Positions 1-4,650 of a stretch of 5,347 nucleotides of DNA are shown in pieces (position 1 is the first letter of the stretch; each line of letters opens with the position of its first letter). Source of the DNA: UBA1738 sp964388835 (GTDB lineage Bacteria > Bacillota > Clostridia > UBA1381); the NCBI GenBank assembly GCA_964388835.1, contig CAYMBZ010000081.1, positions 1 through 5,347 of the forward strand. The letters are read 5' to 3'. Made by a program: the position numbers and the translations under genes. Below the pieces are notes generated by a model that had not been told where the DNA came from, searched no databases, and saw only the letters and a list, made by a program, of their open reading frames with translations.

Positions 1-55
1 ACCTGCGGCCCTCTGGTCCCAAACCAGATGCGCTACCAAACTGCGCTACATCCCG
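1..55 (-). tRNA. tRNA-Pro (anticodon TGG), 3' end cut off by window edge
   Basis: Read on the minus strand from 55, the sequence gives a 7-nt acceptor strand CGGGATG, then TA, a D arm with paired GCGC/GCGC around AGTTTGGTA, and a 5-bp anticodon stem TCTGG/CCAGA (28-24 and 16-12). The stem encloses loop TTTGGGA, whose anticodon TGG (21-19) reads proline codons. A 5-nt variable loop and the 5' strand of the T stem (GCAGG) follow, and the window ends at the first T-loop base. The rest of the T arm and the 3' acceptor strand lie outside, so acceptor pairing cannot be checked. Sequence and spacing agree closely with bacterial tRNA-Pro(UGG). Other tRNAs or rRNA may follow beyond the edge. Confidence 0.95.
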
Positions 56-95
56 ATTTACGCCATCGCGATGAACCACCGTCAGCGACTTGTAT

Positions 96-125
96 ATAAT
101 AACACATATACCGCCATGCTTTCAA
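96..125 (-). promoter_or_regulatory. Promoter for tRNA-Pro
   Basis: On the minus strand there is TTGAAA (125-120), an 18-nt spacer and TATTAT (101-96). TG one base upstream of the -10 makes it an extended -10. Transcription would start near 89, leaving a leader of roughly 35 nt before the mature tRNA 5' end at 55. A second box TTGACA (132-127) lies just upstream but is spaced too far (25 nt) from this -10. Confidence 0.6.
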
Positions 126-225
126 GTGTCAAAAACAAAGATTAAATAAAAATACGGCGCTTATACGCTTTTTTTCTCTGTCATTCTTCAATTTTCTGAC
201 AATTATATATTTTTTTGCGATTTTA

Positions 226-254
226 TTGACGTTTCGGGCAAAATAGTATATAAT
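226..254 (+). promoter_or_regulatory. Sigma-A type promoter of hydE
   Basis: TTGACG (226-231), a 17-nt spacer and a perfect TATAAT (249-254) sit 34 bases before the hydE start codon. The transcript would begin near 261 and carry a short leader of about 27 nt containing the ribosome binding site AAGAGG (275-280). There is no room for a riboswitch, so hydE looks constitutively transcribed or controlled by a factor that binds over the promoter. Confidence 0.8.
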
Positions 255-287
255 GCAGGTAAAGAAGAGTAATTAAGAGGAAAATAT

Positions 288-1346
288 ATGAAAAATAAAG
301 ATTTGATTGATAGATTAAATAAGGAAAAAACTCTGACAGTCGATGAGTGGAGCGCCCTTTTTTCTTCATATACTGCGAAGGATAGAGAATATGCCGCCGA
401 GCTTGCGCGGGATATTGCGGATGAAAGGTTCGGCAAGTGCATATACCTACGCGGTCTTATCGAAATTTCGAATTTTTGCCGAAACGATTGCCTTTACTGC
501 GGAATAAGGCGAAGCAGAGACGGTCTCTGCCGATATCGAATGAGCTGCGAAGAGATTTTATCCTGTTGCCACGACGGGTATAATGCCGGATTTCGCACCT
601 TTGTTCTTCAAGGGGGCGAGGATGTGCTGCTTTTTAAGAGGGAAATGGAGAGCATTATAGCCGAAATCCGCGAAAGCTTCCCGGATGCCGCAATAACGCT
701 GTCTTTGGGTGAACTTGACTATGATACCTATAAGCGATTTTTCGATGCGGGGGCGGACCGATACCTTTTGCGCCATGAAACCGCATCAAAAGCGCGGTAC
801 AACATGCTCCACCCGCGGGAAATGTCCTTTGAAAATAGAATGAACTGCCTTGAAAATCTGAAAGAAATCGGATATCAGGTAGGTTGCGGAATGATGATAG
901 GCGCGCCCGGGGCAACAAGTCGGGCGTTGGCTGAGGATATGCTGTTTTTGAGGGAATTTGAACCGCATATGATAGGTATAGGACCGTTTATACCGGCAAA
1001 AAATACGCCCTTTGAAAACGAACCTGCCGGAACATTGGAGGAAACGCTTTTTGTTTTGAGTTTGTGCCGAATTATGCTTCCGGATGTACTGCTTCCTTCC
1101 ACCACAGCTCTAGGAACGATTGACGAGCGCGGGCGTGAGCTGGGCATTTTTGCCGGGGCGAATGTGGTTATGCCGAACATTTCGCCGACGGAAAACAGAA
1201 AAAAATATTCGCTGTACGACAACAAAATCGGTGCGGAGGATAGTGCGGCGCAGAGTAAAGCTGTTGTGGACGAAATGCTTGCGAGAATCGGATACTTTGC
1301 GCCGAAAGAGCGCGGTGACCATAAAAATGCCGTAGCGAGAGCTTAA
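288..1346 (+). CDS. hydE: [FeFe] hydrogenase H-cluster radical SAM maturase HydE
   Basis: This 352-residue radical SAM enzyme acts in the cytoplasm with HydG and HydF to build the 2Fe subcluster of the [FeFe]-hydrogenase H-cluster. The sequence shows the [4Fe-4S]/SAM motif C64-x3-C68-x2-C71 in the context NFCRNDCLYCGIRR, LQGGED at 108-112, and the ITLSLGE and RYLLRHET blocks. It also has GAPGAT (205-210), the signature MIGIGPFIPAKNTPF (228-242) and TTALGT (272-277). Length and block order fit HydE over its relatives BioB and PylB. The ATG at 288 follows AAGAGG by 7 nt. No cysteine occurs after residue 260, so the accessory C-terminal [2Fe-2S] site known in Thermotoga maritima HydE is absent. 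HydF, HydG and a hydrogenase are not in the window. hydE appears monocistronic, with its own promoter and a possible terminator at its 3' end. Confidence 0.95.
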   Translation: MKNKDLIDRLNKEKTLTVDEWSALFSSYTAKDREYAAELARDIADERFGKCIYLRGLIEISNFCRNDCLYCGIRRSRDGLCRYRMSCEEILSCCHDGYNAGFRTFVLQGGEDVLLFKREMESIIAEIRESFPDAAITLSLGELDYDTYKRFFDAGADRYLLRHETASKARYNMLHPREMSFENRMNCLENLKEIGYQVGCGMMIGAPGATSRALAEDMLFLREFEPHMIGIGPFIPAKNTPFENEPAGTLEETLFVLSLCRIMLPDVLLPSTTALGTIDERGRELGIFAGANVVMPNISPTENRKKYSLYDNKIGAEDSAAQSKAVVDEMLARIGYFAPKERGDHKNAVARA

Positions 1347-1384
1347 AACGGTAATTCGACAGCGAGCCGCCGAACGGCATTTTT
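1323..1384 (+). terminator. Possible hydE terminator / long inverted repeat over the stop codon
   Basis: AAAAATGCCGT (1323-1333), within the last hydE codons, is perfectly complementary to ACGGCATTTTT (1374-1384), an 11-bp stem with a 40-nt loop that includes the stop codon. Nested in it is a compact hairpin GCCG-ccgaa-CGGC (1366-1378) followed by ATTTTT. Either form could end the transcript, but the compact stem is only 4 bp and the long one has a large loop, so strength is uncertain. Confidence 0.45.
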
Positions 1385-1416
1385 GAAAAGAATTTTATCG
1401 AATTTTTATCAAGTCG

Positions 1417-1445
1417 TTGACAAATTGAAAATTAAGATGTAAAAT
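1417..1445 (+). promoter_or_regulatory. Strong promoter for the short antitoxin-like RNA
   Basis: A perfect TTGACA (1417-1422), a 17-nt spacer and TAAAAT (1440-1445) form a near-consensus promoter. The predicted start is near 1452. No plus-strand ORF with a ribosome binding site follows before the terminator at 1498-1545, so the product should be a short non-coding RNA. Confidence 0.75.
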
Positions 1446-1451
1446 AGTAAC

Positions 1452-1545
1452 AGAAAAAGGCAAGACCTCAAACGGTTATGCCATAAGAATTTGTTACATA
1501 AAAAAGTAACGCCGACTTATAGCAGGGTGGGCGTTACTTTTTTAT
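1452..1545 (+). ncRNA. Putative antisense RNA antitoxin of a type I toxin-antitoxin module
   Basis: An RNA of about 94 nt is predicted from the promoter at 1417-1445 to the bidirectional terminator at 1498-1545. Its 5' part can fold into a hairpin (GGCA at 1459-1462 with TGCC at 1479-1482, extended by ACC with GGT). Its 3' end is the terminator stem-loop, which is antisense to the last four codons, the stop and the 3' untranslated part of the toxin ORF on the opposite strand. The terminator loop contains CUUA, which matches the YUNR U-turn pattern used by some antisense RNAs for initial pairing. Convergent RNAs ending at one shared terminator are known for Fst/RNAI-RNAII type modules. The start, end and antitoxin role are inferred. 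Confidence 0.6.
1498..1545. terminator. Bidirectional intrinsic terminator shared by toxin mRNA and antisense RNA
   Basis: ATAAAAAAGTAACGCC (1498-1513) pairs perfectly with GGCGTTACTTTTTTAT (1530-1545), giving 16 bp with a 16-nt loop. The GC-rich core is GTAACGCC/GGCGTTAC with six T on each strand (1538-1543 plus, 1505-1500 minus). It can therefore stop transcription arriving from both sides. The toxin stop codon (1536-1534) lies inside the stem. Confidence 0.85.
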
Positions 1546-1602
1546 AGTTAATGCCAAAAGCAATAAAATCATCATAAATGAAATTATGTAATCTTTATCC
1601 AT
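1534..1602 (-). CDS. Putative 22-aa hydrophobic type I toxin (Fst / holin-like toxin style)
   Basis: The ORF runs from ATG at 1602 to TAA at 1534. Its ribosome binding site AAGGAGGTGAT (1618-1608) matches the 16S anti-Shine-Dalgarno end over 11 bases, with 9 nt between GGAGG and ATG, an unusually perfect site for so short an ORF. The peptide has a charged start (MDKD), one membrane-spanning stretch at about residues 5-20 (YIISFMMILLLLALTI) and a Lys-Lys end, as in membrane-acting toxins of type I modules. It has its own promoter (1727-1699), a leader of about 90 nt and a terminator. A short RNA is transcribed from the opposite strand. It is shorter than Fst (33 aa), and homology to the holin-like toxin family is suspected from style and layout, not shown. 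It could instead be a small regulatory membrane peptide. Confidence 0.65.
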   Translation of the reverse strand: MDKDYIISFMMILLLLALTIKK

Positions 1603-1677
1603 AAGCTATCACCTCCTTCTCAAGAGATGATGGCATAACCGTCCGCATTTACGCTTGTTTAAGCCTTGCCTTTTACA

Positions 1678-1691
1678 TCGGATTGCTCCGA
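1678..1691 (-). promoter_or_regulatory. 5'-terminal hairpin of the toxin mRNA
   Basis: On the minus strand TCGGA (1691-1687), the GNRA-type tetraloop GCAA and TCCGA (1682-1678) form a 5-bp hairpin at the predicted mRNA 5' end (start near 1692). Such terminal hairpins commonly protect mRNA from 5'-end decay. This fits a toxin message designed to outlive its antisense RNA; the role is inferred. Confidence 0.55.
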
Positions 1692-1698
1692 CAGATAT

Positions 1699-1727
1699 AT
1701 TATATACCGTTTATATTAAAATTTCAA
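1699..1727 (-). promoter_or_regulatory. Promoter of the toxin mRNA
   Basis: On the minus strand TTGAAA (1727-1722), a 17-nt spacer and a perfect TATAAT (1704-1699) form a strong sigma-A promoter. It sits just downstream of the coaBC terminator, so the small ORF is transcribed separately from coaBC although both are on the same strand. Confidence 0.75.
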
Positions 1728-1738
1728 TCTGTTTAGAC

Positions 1739-1769
1739 AAAAAATGCTGTAACTCTACAGCATTTTTTT
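1739..1769 (-). terminator. Terminator of coaBC, overlapping its stop codon
   Basis: TGCTGTA (1745-1751) and TACAGCA (1756-1762) form a 7-bp stem with a 4-nt loop. They are flanked by six A (1739-1744) and seven T (1763-1769), so the minus-strand transcript ends in a U run after the stem. The coaBC stop TAG (1757-1755) falls at the loop, so the last codons are part of the terminator. The symmetry means it could also stop plus-strand readthrough. Confidence 0.85.
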
Positions 1770-2961
1770 AATAATATCCAAAATTTTATGAGCGGCATCG
1801 TCCTTGCTCATAAGTTCAAGCTCCTCCACACTGTCTTTGGTTATAACGGTGATGATATTTGTATCGACACCGAAGCCGGCGTTTTCGGATTTAATCGAAT
1901 TTGCGCAGATAAGGTCACAGTTTTTCAATATCAGTTTTTTCTTTGAATTTTCCACGAGATTTTCCGTTTCCATGGAAAATCCGCAGATTATCTGCGAATC
2001 CCGCTTGTTTTCACCCAAANNNNNNNNNNCCCAAATGCTTCAAAATATCGCAGGTGCGCACGAGGGGAATTGCCATATCCCCATCCTTTTTCTTGATTTT
2101 GTTCTCGGCAACCGTTGCCGGAGTGTAATCCGCAACGGCGGCGGCTTTTATGATAATGTCGGCGTTCTCGGAATGTTCGCATACAGCATGAAACATATCT
2201 TCCGCCGAAACTACCGGCACGCATTTAACAAACATGGGCGCCGGAACATCGGTATGCGCTTTTATGAGTGTAACCTCCGCGCCACGGCGCATAGCGGCTT
2301 TTGCAATCGCAATCCCCATTTTTCCGCTGGAATGATTTGTGATAAACCGCACCGGGTCGATTGCTTCGCGTGTTGCACCGGCGGTTACGAGAAGCTTTTT
2401 GCCGACAAGATTCTTTTCAAACGCGATTTCCCGCAGAATATATTCCAAAAGCACCTCTTCATCGGGCATGCGACCGTCGCCGATATCGCCGTTGGCGAGC
2501 ATACCATGGTCAGGCGCGATGATTTCGTACCCGTAATGCCTGAGTTTTTCTATATTGTCCCGTACAATCGGATTGTGAAACATATTGTGATTCATCGCCG
2601 GCGCAACGATTTTTTTGCAGGGGCATGCCATAACGGTTGTGGTCAGCATATCATCGGCAATTCCTGCGGCGATTTTCCCGATAACATTCGCCGAAGCGGG
2701 CGCAATAAGCACAACATCTGCCTGTTTTGCGATTGCAACATGCTCAACGCTGTACTGAAAATTTCTGTCAAAAGTATCCACGAGGCACTTGTTTGAAGTG
2801 AGGCTTTCAAAGGTAATCGGATTTATAAAATTAACTGCATTTTGTGTCATAAGCACGTGAACATTGCAGTGCAGTTTTTTGAGCATGCGCGCCAGATTTG
2901 CGATTTTGTACGCGGCGATGCTTCCCGAAACTGCCAAAACGGCGGTTTTTCCCGTCAACAT
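1755..2961 (-). CDS. coaBC: Bifunctional phosphopantothenoylcysteine decarboxylase / phosphopantothenate-cysteine ligase CoaBC, interrupted by an assembly gap
   Basis: This enzyme catalyses two steps of CoA synthesis: CoaB couples 4'-phosphopantothenate with cysteine, and the FMN-dependent CoaC decarboxylates the product to 4'-phosphopantetheine. CoaC (residues 1 to about 180) shows the flavin motif GSIAAYK (13-19), the catalytic His74 in VEHVAIAKQAD and PAMNHNMF (121-128). Its flap LANGDIGDGRM (155-165) has Asn157 where many homologues have the active-site Cys. CoaB (about 188-396) shows TAGATREAIDPVRF, NHSSGKMG, AAAVADY, KIKK (288-291), GFSMETEN (322-329) and DLICANS. As given, the frame breaks at the ten N (2020-2029). 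Merging the duplicated CCCAAA on both sides restores a 396-residue ORF of normal length. ATG at 2961 follows AGGAAAGGA (2980-2972). The gene is divergent from panT-coaX, in the same pathway. Confidence 0.95.
2020..2029. other. Assembly gap (10 N) inside coaBC
   Basis: Ten N interrupt coaBC. The hexamer CCCAAA occurs immediately before (2014-2019) and immediately after (2030-2035) the run, which suggests that two contig ends overlap by 6 bases and that no sequence is missing. Collapsing 16 bases gives the in-frame residues ILKHLGENKRDS, which read as normal CoaB sequence. Confidence 0.9.
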
Positions 2962-2987
2962 ATATAATCAATCCTTTCCTGGGTTGT

Positions 2988-3003
2988 GCGGGTCACTGCC
3001 CGC
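2988..3003 (-). promoter_or_regulatory. GC hairpin in the coaBC leader
   Basis: On the minus strand GCGGG (3003-2999), a 6-nt loop and CCCGC (2992-2988) form a 5-bp all-GC hairpin. It lies a few bases after the predicted transcript start and about 10 nt before the ribosome binding site. It may only stabilise the mRNA; no known regulator is recognised. Confidence 0.4.
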
Positions 3004-3014
3004 TCTTTGCCTAC

Positions 3015-3023
3015 AGTATAACA
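3015..3023 (-). promoter_or_regulatory. Extended -10 promoter of coaBC
   Basis: On the minus strand TGTTATACT (3023-3015) is an extended -10 element. No good -35 is found at 17 nt upstream (TATCTT), in keeping with extended -10 promoters. Transcription would begin near 3008. The upstream part overlaps the -35 region of the divergent panT promoter, so one bound protein could affect both. Confidence 0.55.
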
Positions 3024-3041
3024 CAAAATCATCGAAAAAGA

Positions 3042-3070
3042 TAGACTTTTACGCAAATTTGTGATATAAT
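3042..3070 (+). promoter_or_regulatory. Promoter of the panT-coaX operon
   Basis: TAGACT (3042-3047), a 17-nt spacer and a perfect TATAAT (3065-3070) preceded by TGA give a good extended -10 promoter. Transcription would begin near 3076, leaving a leader of about 130 nt before panT, much longer than the 27 nt before hydE. Confidence 0.7.
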
Positions 3071-3076
3071 AATTGC

Positions 3077-3155
3077 GGCAAAAATTCACGGTGGGTGCAT
3101 TTACATTCGCAGGTATTCCAAATGAAATCTGACGCGCACCCGAGAAAATTTTTGC
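3077..3155 (+). promoter_or_regulatory. Structured leader RNA upstream of panT (possible riboswitch or other cis-regulator)
   Basis: The 5' leader closes with a perfect 9-bp stem GCAAAAATT (3078-3086) / AATTTTTGC (3147-3155). Inside it is a 6-bp stem GGGTGC (3093-3098) / GCACCC (3136-3141), separated by an asymmetric internal loop. Inside that lies an 8-bp helix ATTT-A-CATT (3099-3107) / AATGAAAT (3121-3128) with one bulged A (3103) and a 13-nt loop. Such nested helices with conserved-looking loops at the start of a vitamin-transport transcript resemble a ligand-sensing leader. I do not recognise a known riboswitch consensus. Between this fold and the ribosome binding site there is a C run (3171-3174) that could pair with GGGA of the Shine-Dalgarno region. 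Confidence 0.5.
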
Positions 3156-3206
3156 ACATCAGTATTGTATCCCCAAAAAGCGGGAATGATAACGGGAGGA
3201 ATTAAT

Positions 3207-3833
3207 ATGAAGAAAAATGCATTTGGAGACAACAAACAATTGACGATTCTGGGTCTTTTGACCGCGGTTATGCTTGTCATGGCGTACACGCCGCTGGGCT
3301 ACCTAAACATCGGCCCTCTGGCGATTACGCTGAACATCATTCCGGTGGCAATAGCGGCGATTGCGGCAGGCCCTGCCGGCGGCGCGGTAATCGGTGGAAT
3401 ATTCGGGCTCACAAGCTTTCTGCAATGCATCGGCGTTGGCGGAACAAGCGCAATGGGAGTGGTTTGTTTCGAAATAAACCCGATTTTTGCGTTTATTCAG
3501 CGGTTCGTTCCGAGAGCTCTGGACGGATTTTTGGTGGGCTTGATTTTTGGCGGTCTTTCAAAGCGTATGCGCCCGGCGGCTGCGTGTGCGGTATCGGGAT
3601 TTTTCGCGGCTTTTTTGAATACCCTGTTTTTTATGGGCGCACTGATATTGCTTTACGGAAAAACCGAGTATATGACAAACCTTATCGGCGGCAGAAACAT
3701 TATCGCCTTTACATGTGCCTTTGTCGGGGTAAATTCGGTGTTTGAAATGCTTGCATCCATCGTGCTGACGGCGTGCATAGGCGGCGCCCTTACCCATGCA
3801 AAACTGATACATATACCGAGCGGGAGGAAATAA
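3207..3833 (+). CDS. panT: ECF transporter S component, probably pantothenate-specific (PanT-like)
   Basis: This 208-residue integral membrane protein is almost entirely hydrophobic. Likely membrane segments are at about 11-30, 37-55, 58-76, 104-117, 124-150 and 164-195, with positive residues between and at the ends (KKN, SKRMRP, SGRK). The pattern, with Gly/Ala-rich LAITLNIIPVAIAAIAAGP near the start, matches the substrate-binding S component of energy-coupling factor vitamin transporters, which share a separate EcfA/A'/T module encoded elsewhere. The substrate is inferred: the gene is 2 nt upstream of pantothenate kinase coaX and divergent from coaBC. The ATG at 3207 is preferred over an in-frame ATG at 3165 because GGGAGG (3194-3199) lies 7 nt before it and the earlier one has no such site. 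The long structured leader suggests regulation. Another vitamin or precursor remains possible. Confidence 0.85.
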   Translation: MKKNAFGDNKQLTILGLLTAVMLVMAYTPLGYLNIGPLAITLNIIPVAIAAIAAGPAGGAVIGGIFGLTSFLQCIGVGGTSAMGVVCFEINPIFAFIQRFVPRALDGFLVGLIFGGLSKRMRPAAACAVSGFFAAFLNTLFFMGALILLYGKTEYMTNLIGGRNIIAFTCAFVGVNSVFEMLASIVLTACIGGALTHAKLIHIPSGRK

Positions 3834-3835
3834 AA

Positions 3836-4603
3836 GTGATACTTGCTGTAGATATAGGAAACACAAATATTGTAATAGGTTGTTTTGAGACGGAAAAAAT
3901 TCTTTTTATTGAAAGAATTTCCACCAACCATTCGGCAACTGACCTTGAATATGCGTCAATGATAAAAACGGCGCTGAACATTAACGGCAAAAGCTCGGAC
4001 GAGTTGAACGGAGCGATAATTTCGTCGGTTGTGCCGTCGCTTACGGCTACGGTGAAGCGCGCGGTGGAAAAATATGCCGGAGTGGAGGTTACGGTGGTTT
4101 CGCCCGGGATAAAAACCGGTCTGAGCATTTTGGTGGATAACCCGGCTCAGGTGGGCAGTGACCTTGTTGTGGATGCGGTGGCGGGGATTAATAATTATCC
4201 CGTGCCGCAGATAATTATTGATATGGGAACCGCAACGACCCTGTCGGTTATTGATAAAAACAAAAGCTATATCGGCGGAATGATAACCACCGGAATGCAG
4301 ATTTCCTCGGATGCACTGACCGGCAGAACGGCACAGCTGCCGAAAATCGCATTTGATTTGCCGAAGAACGTAATCGGCAAAAATACGGTGGATTGCATGA
4401 AAAACGGAATTATGTACTCTACCGCGGCGGCTCTGGACGGCATGGTGGAGAGAATAGAGGAGGAAATGGGCGAAAAATGTACGGTTGTTGCAACCGGCGG
4501 GCTTGCACCGATGGTGATACCTCTTTGCAAAAAGAAAATCATTTTGGATGATGAACTTTTGCTGAAAGGACTCATGATTCTTTACAATAAAAATATGCAG
4601 TAA
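3836..4603 (+). CDS. coaX: Type III pantothenate kinase CoaX
   Basis: CoaX phosphorylates pantothenate with ATP in the first committed step of CoA synthesis. The type III family belongs to the ASKHA fold, needs a monovalent cation and is not feedback-inhibited by CoA. The 255-residue length is typical. Visible motifs are AVDIGNTN (4-11, phosphate 1), DNPAQVGSDL (101-110) with the catalytic Asp109, IIDMGTATT (127-135, phosphate 2), GGMITTGMQ (148-155) and VVATGGLA (217-224, adenosine region). The residue after Asp109 is Leu rather than the more frequent Arg. The GTG start at 3836 is chosen because GGGAGG (3822-3827) precedes it by 8 nt and the protein then begins directly at the phosphate-1 strand. 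An in-frame ATG at 3773 would add 21 unlikely residues inside panT. The gene is translated from the panT transcript and ends at a strong terminator. Confidence 0.95.
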   Translation: MILAVDIGNTNIVIGCFETEKILFIERISTNHSATDLEYASMIKTALNINGKSSDELNGAIISSVVPSLTATVKRAVEKYAGVEVTVVSPGIKTGLSILVDNPAQVGSDLVVDAVAGINNYPVPQIIIDMGTATTLSVIDKNKSYIGGMITTGMQISSDALTGRTAQLPKIAFDLPKNVIGKNTVDCMKNGIMYSTAAALDGMVERIEEEMGEKCTVVATGGLAPMVIPLCKKKIILDDELLLKGLMILYNKNMQ

Positions 4604-4608
4604 TAACG

Positions 4609-4650
4609 ACCGTACCGATGTGCTGATGAAGCAAATCGGTACGGTTTTTT
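4609..4650 (+). terminator. Terminator of the panT-coaX operon
   Basis: ACCGTACCGAT (4609-4619) pairs perfectly with ATCGGTACGGT (4635-4645), an 11-bp stem with a 15-nt loop, followed by TTTTTT (4645-4650). It begins 6 nt after the coaX stop. Confidence 0.92.

Noticed and set aside
157..175. Possible terminator (GCG, 6-nt loop, CGC, then seven T) between the tRNA promoter and hydE
   Set aside because: The stem is only 3 bp, and no transcript is known to need stopping there.
1455..1674. Inverted repeats as terminal repeats of a small mobile element
   Set aside because: The arms are short and interrupted, no flanking target-site duplication was seen, and the internal promoters and terminator are better explained by a toxin-antitoxin locus.
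1804..2796. Long plus-strand ORF of 330 codons through the N run
   Set aside because: It is the antisense shadow of coaBC, crosses the assembly gap and has no family features or ribosome binding site.
3165..3206. Earlier in-frame ATG for panT, adding 14 residues
   Set aside because: No ribosome binding site before 3165, and the extra residues overlap the leader and the strong GGGAGG site that serves the ATG at 3207.
3773..3835. In-frame ATG giving CoaX a 21-residue N-terminal extension
   Set aside because: It lies within panT without a ribosome binding site; the GTG at 3836 has a strong site and gives the standard CoaX N-terminus.
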